Source: Leptasterias polaris
Taxonomy: Eukaryota > Echinodermata > Asteroidea > Forcipulatida > Asteriidae
DNA length: 64,000 nt
Assembly (NCBI GenBank): GCA_037783415.1
Contig: JAZGTN010000002.1
Location: forward strand, 1,860,001 to 1,924,000
Direction of reading: 5' to 3'
Part shown: positions 56,619 to 64,000 of the stretch, in pieces
How the letters are laid out: each line of letters starts with the position of its first letter
How positions within the stretch are numbered: position 1 is the first letter of the stretch
The notes under the pieces: model-generated
The model's input: the letters and a program-made list of their open reading frames with translations, nothing else
Databases searched by the model: none
Told to the model about the DNA's origin: nothing
Translations under genes and position numbers: made by a program

Positions 56619-57476
56619 CGATGTCCCGCAGAATAATGGCCCGTTTGTGGATCCTCTCCAGTTCAGCCACATCGTTGACCTTAGCCCCAGTCTCATGGAC
56701 CCTCTCTTCCCATTCGTGGATTTTCTGGCGCCTTGTGAGGGTTAGACCCTGGCCTCTCAAGGTGCCTTCAAAGTGTTCCACCACTCGCTGGGCGACGCAG
56801 TTGAGGTCGTCACCATCGCGCATGGGAGCCAGGTTTGCAGAGTCTGGGTCTCTGAGAGGGTAGAACCCGTAAATGACCGCGGTGACTGGGTAGGCGTTCT
56901 GGTAGAACACCTGGTAAATTCCAGTCAGCACGCCTCGCCTGGCTTCGTCTCTCGAGAGATCTCAACAACGTTCTGGCCCTTCTTCCGCTCGGCTCTGACT
57001 GGGTCAAACTTGTCCTCGACGACCCAGTCACCTTTATCGTGCTCCCGCAGGAACTTGATTTTCACGATGAACTCGCCCTCTGGAAGGGCTGCGAGTAGCT
57101 GTGCCGCCCTCACATTTGACATGCGGGCGTCCAGGGCCAGTAGGCCGGCCCTAGCATACATACCATAGGCAATCTCGACGTCACCAATGTCTAGCGGGTC
57201 CTCTGCTTCTACCCTCCATGTAGAGAAGACCGCGATGGCGCCATCCACTTCAAACTCGTCTTTGGCCACATTTAAGATCTCAACCCACAGTTCGTCGGCT
57301 GGGAGCCTTAAGGGGGAGGAACCTGGGTATCCATGTCGAGTTGCCGTCTTGGTTGTAGTGGCCGGGGAAGGCGTTCCATTAACGCCTTCTGGAATCGGTT
57401 CGTCAATGATGTACCGTACCTTTGGCACATCATACTCCGCGAGCATCTCCTCGATCAAGTCGTCCATAGTAACCAT
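56608..57476 (-). pseudogene. N-terminal part of a large right-end gene (possible replication protein), truncated
   Basis: On the minus strand, ATG 57476 opens an acidic start (MDDLIEEMLAEYDVPKV) followed by about 180 codons to 56925. The coding continues in another frame from about 56931 to 56608, with NCVAQRVVEHFEG, QKIHEWEERVHE and KRAIILRDIAGE. One frameshift near 56930 and an abrupt end at 56608 are visible. In Polinton-like elements a long gene next to one terminus, such as the protein-primed DNA polymerase, would fit in this place, and I weakly associate these blocks with that N-terminal region. No polymerase catalytic motif is present in the remaining part, so the assignment is tentative. 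Confidence 0.4.
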
Positions 57477-57644
57477 GCTGCTGGATGGGTATACCTATGT
57501 CAAGACAACTGTCTAAATGCGAATTCACTAGAGGTCTATAGCTGCTAGGCGGCGAAATTCGTCTCTTAGTACACATTTGTTGGTGTAAACCCTCATTTGA
57601 TAGTAAGCGGCTGATCCACAGGGTCTGCAGAGGGCCAGGTCGGT

Positions 57645-57952
57645 TTTAACACCTACTCCGCAGCTCCGGCAAAATAGCTGCACTGCGCGTCCCAATAGCT
57701 GGTGCATTCGCCCCCTGCCTACATACAGAATTGCCCCAAAAAGTTGTGTAGACGAACGCCCGTTGGCCTACGTTTATAACTGCCAATTCTGTGTGCACGT
57801 AGAGCCTTATGTGCTTGAGGTTCACCCCTAGTCACTTTGTGAGAACTTGGGCTGGGAGCGTGTTGGGGCCGAGTTTTTGGTGCATTCCTCGTCACTTTGT
57901 GAGAACATGGGTTGGGAGCGTTTTGGGGCAGAGTTAGCTGGTGCATTCTCCC
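57645..57952. repeat. Subterminal 60-bp repeats at the right end of the element
   Basis: CACTTTGTGAGAACTTGGGCTGGGAGCG... (57833-57892) is repeated in tandem at 57893-57952. The AGCTGGTGCATTCNCCCC motif occurs a further time at 57697. The outer unit overlaps the terminal inverted repeat, so part of the terminus is multiplied only on this side. Confidence 0.75.
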
Positions 57953-57967
57953 CCCTGCTGTGATGTA
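57906..57967 (-). repeat. Right terminal inverted repeat and target duplication of the Polinton-like element
   Basis: Reverse complement of the left terminus, ending CCCCCCTGCTG at 57960, followed by TGATGTA (57961-57967). Confidence 0.85.
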
Positions 57968-59734
57968 GATAGATTCATTCATTTCGTGTTTCAACTCACA
58001 AGCCTTGTCTGCTGATTTTCGGGGGGGGGGGGGGTTCTAGCTCCATTTCTTAATGTCAAGTGAAAGTACTATGTAGAAAGATCCTCTTTTCTTTGCATCT
58101 GATACTAAAATACTCACAGGACACAAAGTATGATATGAAGTGTAAGGGCATTCATAACAAATAGTAAGGCATATCAGTGGAAAGACCCTTTTAATCAATT
58201 TGTATTGATAAGATAAATTATACAAACAATTGTTTGATGTTAGTAAGTGATATACTTTTCGATGCATTTCCAACAGGTAAGAGGTGCCAGAAACACACTG
58301 GTCACAATCTTAGGCTTTACTGTCGACAGTATTGTCAGAAAGGGCTTTAGTGAATACAGTTTATTTTTTACAGGCTACACAGCTTAGTTGTCCTGAAACA
58401 GGTTGACATGTGGCTAAATGAAACACTGATTATTGCAGCTAGCTGGACTGGGACAAATCTTTCCTACAGTCATCTGTGAAATGTGGGCTGCAAATCATTA
58501 TTTGCACAAAATTGGATCGAGTATTGTCACCGATAAAAACGACTCTCCCCCCCCATACAAAATCAGGGGAAATGTGCCTCTGCGGATTCTGATTTCTTCC
58601 CCGAACATCCACCAACGTCACAGAACGATGGCATATTATTCCAGCACCCAAGAAACTTTGTAAAAACAATTTAATTAATGTTTTTTTCTCTCGAAAACTA
58701 TCGAATCCACATCCATCCACAAACAGCAGTTAAATGTCCTATTTGTTCATGCGAAGCTAACTCCCAGGCATGAGGTCACATTATGCGCTGGTAAACGCGG
58801 GTAACGTTGCTTTGTGTTGATTTTGTGTCGGGAACCATAGACGCGCGCCGCCAACGGCAGAAGCGTTTCTAGTTTTCAAAACTTCGAGGTTGGGGCCAAC
58901 ATTTTTGATCGATAATCACGAAAAAATAGAAGTGTAAAAACATCAAAAATAAATTTAAATGACAAACAAGCACATCATAAACAAGTTGAATTAGCATTCG
59001 TACAAGTAACTGTTTAATGACCATTTTAGAAGCGCTGCGGCTGTGGATAGTATTTACTAATTTGAGAGAGGATTCCCTTCGAAGTAATATGGTTTGGATA
59101 ATTTTCACCCCAAAACATTTGAATCTGAGAACGATTCATGCATGAATCGTTTCCCAAATTTTGAGAACTGGTGTCCGTTCGCGATTGCTGCGGCCAGAGA
59201 TGCGGAATTGGTACCCGATGTCACCTCGCTAAACGTGGATGAATTCGACGTGAAAATACCGAGACATTGTTTGGCTGTTTTCTCAGCAAGACAATGTATT
59301 CAGCTGAAATGTCAAAATCGGTCTTTTATTGTATCTTTCTTTCATAAATAAGCATTACGTTGACAAAAACACAACATTATGACCCTTTAATTAAGTATCG
59401 GGAATGTGGCATAATCTGTCACGGAAGGGAGTGGGGTATGAGCTGAATTTGCGGGTATACAATTCACTGCAAGATACGGCCCCAATTGACAGGGAATAAA
59501 AGGGGTACGTTAATTTAGAAATCGTCAAAAGCTGTCAATATCTTCACGGTCGCACAAGGGGGGAGCGAGTGAACGACTTTACCAACGGGGTTCGAGGAAA
59601 CACAGCCTTTGTGTTGTAGTCTTTAGTCAGTAAAATTTTTTCTTATGACCATGATAGGAAAAATTTGATTTGATGTTGACGCACTTTTATTCATTATAGT
59701 TGTTAATCCCGTTTAAGTTTACCGGGGATTTTGT
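57968..59734. other. Intron sequence right of the element, no exon seen
   Basis: Contains a G-run at 58021-58034. An 85-codon plus-strand frame at 59094-59351 (59.2-kb region, moderately GC-rich) has no recognisable family. The flanking FACCATTTTAGAAGCG-like and CCCTTCGAAGTAATATGG blocks faintly resemble M1 MITE interiors. Confidence 0.35.
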
Positions 59735-59920
59735 TCCCCGTGTGTGTCCCCAAATTATCATGGACTGAAGAAAGTCGAAATAAAAGAGGGCGCTATCAGA
59801 CAAAATGTTCACACAATTGGCCGTGTGGTGGACATAATTTCCAGGGAATAGAATCACCTGCCATGTGTGCGTCTCTAATAGCTCAGTGAACACATTCGAA
59901 ATGTTACATACTATATAACA
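59735..59920 (+). repeat. Diverged copy of the 51.2-kb repeat unit
   Basis: GTCCCCAAATTATCATGGACTGAAGAAAG...GAGGGCGCTATCAGA...CAGGGAATAGAATC follows the order of 51151-51407. It ends just before the donor of the exon at 59931. Confidence 0.65.
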
Positions 59921-59930
59921 GCACACTTAC

Positions 59931-60219
59931 CCAAACGGCTGCCTTTAATCAGACTTGTAGGCCTATACGTATCAACATGAAGTATGTAGTTCTCTCCATC
60001 GACATGAAAGTCATCATACACCCCAGATCGCGTTGTAATAGCCGCCAGAATTAAATCCACCCTCATCTCCCATCTCTGCTCCCCATCTACGCGTTCAGTG
60101 AGACGACGGAGGATCTCGTTCCCCAGCCAGAACTCCCCTTCCTTGTCACCGAAACCATCCCTATACTCGACCCAGCTGCGGGTGAAATTCACCGTCCCGT
60201 CCATGCGTCGCTGGAATAC
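59931..60219 (-). CDS. Fibrinogen-related protein, penultimate coding exon
   Basis: On the minus strand, TTTTAATCAG|GTATTCCAG opens the exon at 60219 in phase 0. The sequence runs VFQRRMDGTVNFTRSW, YRDGFGDKEGEFWLGNE, RWEMRVDL, GVYDDFHVDGENYILHV to SRL and then G|GTAAGT (last base 59931), phase 1. These are the standard central blocks of the fibrinogen-like domain. A break just before VFQRRMDG and another before GDALS are common exon borders in this family. Joined to 52469-52177 it gives about 194 residues. The N-terminal part of the domain (Cys-x-Asp, GGGWT), any signal peptide and other modules are not seen up to 64000, so they presumably lie further right. The intron between the two exons is 7461 bp. 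Confidence 0.9.
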
Positions 60220-60629
60220 CTGATTAAAAGATAACGACATAGGTTTTCCCGGCCAATTTTAACAAAAATGTATTTATTTAAACTCCTGGCTCATTCAACT
60301 TCGTGTGAAAATGAATGCTCCGTTGAATCAGCATTCAACAGTCAAATATGGGTAACTCATTTTCACCAGTTTAGCATTCACTGGTCAAATAAGATCATTC
60401 AATTTCGTAAGTCGCAAGACTCATTCAATTTCGTAAAAGCCAGCAGCAAGAGCTGGTCAACCATTCAATTTCATTAATAAGCAAACATTTTCCAGGTGTT
60501 TGCATTCAAATTCAAATTCTGTATTATGTGCTTTTTGATTTGTAGTTGCCTTTATAAAGGCAGATATTTTGAGAGCAAACTCATTTCTACACTAGTTTAG
60601 CGTTATTATCAGCGATTTTAAATGAAAAG
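60220..60629. repeat. Irregular CATTCAATTTCGT repeats
   Basis: CTCATTCAA, GCATTCA and CATTCAATTTCGTAA motifs recur at 60290-60475, on both sides of short spacers. AATGAA/TTGAATGC motifs recur at 61200-61420. They may be subterminal repeats of the element holding the 60630 frame. Confidence 0.4.
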
Positions 60630-60785
60630 ATGGCTGCCCATGGTCGGTACAGAGCAGTGAATAATGTAATAAGGGAGAAACTGGTTCAAGCTTTCGAGAA
60701 TAACCAGGCTGACTACCTACAACTAGCAGACACTCTTGGCATCAAAGGCTCTACTGCAAGGTCAAAATGTGGCAACTTAAGATAA
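60630..60785 (+). pseudogene. Small helix-turn-helix-like frame, possible transposase remnant
   Basis: A 51-codon frame from ATG 60630 to TAA 60785 contains REKLVQAFENNQADYLQLAD followed by TLGIKGSTARS. That spacing (helix, turn, LGI..STAR) resembles N-terminal DNA-binding helices of mariner/IS630-type transposases. The sequence is flanked by ATTCAATTTCGT-type short repeats (60290-60480) and by related motifs at 61200-61560. It may be the only coding left in a degraded element. A chance match cannot be excluded. Confidence 0.3.
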
Positions 60786-61870
60786 ATAAACGAATAGAAG
60801 AAATGTATAAACAGAAAAGAAAAGGACCTGTAAAAAAAATCCACAGGAAAACAACAAGATTAATTTGTTTTTAAATTTTATAACGACCCCTTATAATTGT
60901 AAGCTTTTGTTTTCTTTAAAGCATTTGTTAACTTCTAATTTTACCCGATCCGCACATTAGTAGAAACAAAGACGACAACATTATATACCAGGGCAACAAA
61001 TCTCAAGGCTTTAGCAAAAGATTTAGTTTTCACTTTAAAGTTATCGGGTATATATACAGGCTTTAAAGGAACAATAATTTTTATTAGGAAAAAGACAATG
61101 AATGTAAATGAAATGTAAACAACACGGAAAAGCCTCTTACAAAGGACAACTTCTCTGCCAGTAAAGGAGCTATATTTCCAGCTTACCCGTAACTCAAGTT
61201 TACCTTGAATGCACAGAAGTTGAAATTCATTGCTCATAAACGAACAAAAAACGCAAACTAGCAACAAAATCATGTTCGCTTCGGCGTGTCTTAATTTGAA
61301 TGCATCAATTGTGAATAGGTAGTAGAAATTAAACTTAAGAATGGTCAAAATATAGTCTTGAATGCCTAGAAATGAATTAGAATGATCGAAACGAACCATG
61401 AATGAGAAGAACGAAATCATGTGTGCACGAAAACGACATAGAACGCATCAATAGCTGAAAAGAAACCCTACTTTGAGTGGATTTGGAGACAAAGCGTTAA
61501 TTAGTATTCGTGTTCATGAAATTGAACGAATTTTTGCTGTAATTGATCGGGAAAAACCGATTATTAGGAAATGAAAGATTTTCAAAGAAATCTCAAGAAA
61601 TTGTAAAAGTTGAGATTCCAACAGAGGAAATCAAATGATGTTCGAAAGATTAAACCACGGTTTGAAAGTTACTGTTAGCTATAATTTTATATACATGTTG
61701 TTCTTCTTATCGTGTCTATGCTGCTCAAATGCTATCCCTCCAGTAGTGGGCACATTGGAGGGCAGTGTCGGTAGCCTCAGCCAGTTCATTGGTGAGGAGA
61801 TGGTCCACTGTCTGCCACTCTCCTTATTCACAGGTGTCGGGACCTGCTTCATCAGGTTCGCTTTGCACCT
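60786..61870. other. Upstream intron or intergenic DNA of the fibrinogen-related gene, no exon seen
   Basis: The 159-codon minus-strand frame at 60941-61420 is Phe/Leu/Ile-rich with no recognisable domain. The missing N-terminal fibrinogen exon was not found. Confidence 0.4.
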
Positions 61871-61877
61871 TCCGACT

Positions 61878-62336
61878 CATGTGCGCAACTAGTCTTGGTG
61901 CAAGACGTTGTTGTTCATTATCACGCAACTATCGCGATCACGCAACTATCGCAATTTAGCGCCCCCGCGCATATGACTATCGAACAGTAGCGGGCGCTGT
62001 TGGATAACTTCAAGTGGCCTTTCTCAAACCTCGGCTTGGGCTCCGGCTCCGCCTCCGGCTCCAGGCTCCGTCTGATGTTCGAACCACCACGTGCAAATAC
62101 ACGCTGCACTTACAATTTATAACGGAGCCCAAGCCGGAGACGGAGCCCAAGCCGAGGTTTGAGAAAGGCCCCCGATCACCACCACACATCGGGCGGATTC
62201 GCGGCTTCCAGAAGACGCCCTCTATCGGTGGAATAGTCGCGACGTGTAACGTGTTGTTGAGCGCATGTAGGCCCTATGGTTTCATGGTTTTACTAACTCA
62301 ACAAGAACGTCTTGCACTAAGACTAGTGCGCAACCG
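61878..62336. repeat. Nested inverted repeats (MITE-like)
   Basis: The outer arms are GTGCGCAACTAGTCTTGGTGCAAGACGTTGTTGTT (from 61876) and the reverse complement of ACAAGAACGTCTTGCACTAAGACTAGTGCGCAAC (62300-62333). The inner arms are GGCCTTTCTCAAACCTCGGCTTGGGCTCCGG (62016) and CCGGAGACGGAGCCCAAGCCGAGGTTTGAGAAAGGCC (to 62170). GGCTCC hexamers fill the inner arm. One element has probably inserted in another. Confidence 0.75.
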
Positions 62337-64000
62337 GTTACGAGTCTTCCAAGTGAGTCCCTTGCTCTATGGTTTGAGTTCGGCCAGGGAGACTCTCTGT
62401 CACCGGATCCTTGAAGTCCGATGTGTTGTTTGGGACATTGAGGCGTTCTTGCCGCAGTCGGGTACGCGGGTGTTGGTTGCGTTATTTTCAAGTGGGTGTG
62501 GTTGAAGTGATGAAACTTCTCCTTGATCGTAGACGGGGGTTACTGGTGGTGGTCAAACAGAGGATGGTGGTCATCAGTACAGTCTTGACCGATCTGCCTG
62601 ACTAGCAACAGCTCTCCTGATGTCAGGTGGGGCGATTACAGGAAGTAGAAACATTTTGGTCTGTCCTGGTTGGTTAAAGGCATCCATGGGTGATGTGGCA
62701 GCTTTCGTTGAGACATCCATATGCATCAATGATCAACAAGCTTTTAGGCAGCCAGCCGTGCAGTCGTGATTGGCGCGGCTAAATTAAATAAATCACGGCC
62801 TATTTTCAGATGCACGGCTTCCGTTTTTTATTGCAAGCCGTGCTCTCGAAAAAAGAAAAACATCTATTTTTTGTATCATTAATAATTATTTGATGAAATA
62901 AATTTGCGAGAGTGAAACTTAATTCTGGATCAGGAAGAAAAAGCAGCTACGCGCGATCGGTTTGCTCAGTTTCGAGAGAGCTTGATAGCAGAAGAAATAT
63001 TATCGATCCCAAGCACGATGTTATATCTATCCCATACACGCAACCCGCTACATCAGCCTATGATTCTCCCAATTCTTTGGGAAGGAGGTTGTCATTTGTA
63101 TGTCTGGTTTTTACCTCCACAAATAAATTGCCTGTTAACTGCGCGGTATTGCTATGCAGACATCTTTTGAAACCAATGAGAACTGGTCGGCAACCAGACT
63201 ATTTAACAGCAGCATACATCGCACGTGTATTGATGTAGCTCTGACGGACGGTGTGTTTACGGAAACTAACCGATGCCTCCCGCTTGCAAAGTAAGACTAA
63301 GAAGACCTGCCTGTGGTCTGGATATAAACTTGATCAAGTATTAAACCGTTTTTTCTGCACAAATTATTGATTTTACATAAACTTAGGTCTCAATTTTAAT
63401 CAATTAAAGATTCATCAGTCTTCACTTCGTTGCGACGACGATCGTATTCGTAACCGTCCGTCTGCGGGGGCTTGACCCAAACCGTGCCGATCATTGTTGG
63501 TTGGTCTGTGTCCTTTCTCTATGGTTGGTTTAAAACACTTCATCACTGGATTTTATTTATTAATTTTTACGCTAATGCACGTATTTGTTATAATTAATTA
63601 CTTATCATGTCATGAAAATATTAATGACTGCCCATGTACAGCAAAATGGTATGATTCAAAGTCGAGTCTGGCCCGACAATGGGCCGACTTAGTATTTAGT
63701 AAACAAATAATTTTTTTAGCAATAAAAATCAGACTGATAAAAACTTTTTTTAAAGATTATTTTTTAGTTGAACACCAATTGAAAATGTATTTGTTATCTC
63801 TTTAAAATCTGAACCTTGTTTTCTGTTTACTTTTTAAGTTGCTCCCCAGGATTGTAAATGTACAACAACAGAATTAATAAAAATATCAACAAAACTGTTA
63901 AAAAAATAAGACAGTAAAATTACTCAAAATATAGATCATCAGCCATCACACAGGTTCAAATCCTTGCACCATGATGGACCCTGTGTGGTGTTTTTGTTGT
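62337..64000. other. No gene seen to the right edge
   Basis: The reverse complement and forward frames show no fibrinogen or other recognisable exon. GCCGTGC/GCACGGC motifs recur at 62757-62845. The last ~500 bases are AT-rich. Confidence 0.4.

Larger units (their letters stand above)
54695..57961. mobile_element. Internally deleted Polinton/Maverick-like element, ~3.27 kb
   Basis: Inverted termini of about 55 bp are visible: left from 54696, CAGCAGGGGGGTCGAATGTACC..., right as the reverse complement ending at 57960. TGATGTA flanks both ends (54688-54694 and 57961-57967). Allowing one terminal base, this is a 6-bp GATGTA duplication, the length known for Polintons. The interior is clearly GC-richer than its AT-rich surroundings and contains four broken gene fragments in -, +, +, - order, capsid-like among them. 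Autonomous Polintons are usually 15-20 kb, so this is a small derivative. It lies inside an intron of the fibrinogen-related gene. The family assignment rests on my recognition of the capsid-like fragment and structure, not on a search. Confidence 0.72.

Noticed and set aside
60941..61420. 159-codon Phe/Leu-rich minus-strand frame that looks membrane-like
   Set aside because: Hydrophobicity follows from AT-rich sequence. There are no splice or family features.

Overview
The window looks like gene-poor, repeat-dense DNA of a marine invertebrate deuterostome. An echinoderm is my best guess, but that is inference only. The pointers are spliced genes, an AT-rich background, tRNA-derived SINEs, piggyBac/hAT/LINE elements, many TAGGCCTA-like motifs and a fibrinogen-domain gene. 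There is no prokaryotic operon structure, rRNA gene or CRISPR array. Most short open frames are chance frames inside repeats.

Layout. 0-9.6 kb holds dispersed repeat copies (family R1), a minus-strand SINE, a 1.47 kb foldback-type element (3236-4707, 6-bp target duplication) and large inverted-repeat units. 9662-12992 is a complete piggyBac element with TTAA duplications, matching termini and a two-exon, apparently intact transposase of about 591 residues. 13-26 kb is intergenic: minisatellites, a TTAA MITE, a SINE, hairpin elements, a third R1 copy, an 816-bp hAT element with an 8-bp duplication, and a near-perfect palindrome at 25.4 kb. 26884-29896 is a three-level nest: a TTAA MITE split by a hAT-like element that itself carries a Harbinger-like and a Mutator-like MITE. 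30-38 kb holds more MITEs, a possible signal-peptide exon at 32.7 kb (minus), and a 5'-truncated, frameshifted LINE (33694-36565) abutting a SINE. 39625-40736 is a second hAT element with a perfect 8-bp duplication. 41-52 kb holds tandem repeats and foldback MITEs.

52177-60219 holds the last two recognisable coding exons (minus strand) of a fibrinogen-related protein gene. They splice in matching phase, and the 5' part lies beyond the right edge. Two long adjacent palindromes sit 13 bp past its stop codon. The 7.46 kb intron between the exons carries the most unusual object here: a GC-rich element of about 3.27 kb (54695-57961). It has ~55-bp inverted termini and a TGATGTA/GATGTA direct duplication, and contains broken capsid-like, coiled-coil/membrane and replication-gene-like fragments. 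I interpret it as an internally deleted Polinton/Maverick-like (virus-related) element.

The only likely host genes are the fibrinogen-related gene and, less surely, the gene starting at the signal-peptide exon. The only transposon that looks coding-competent is the piggyBac.
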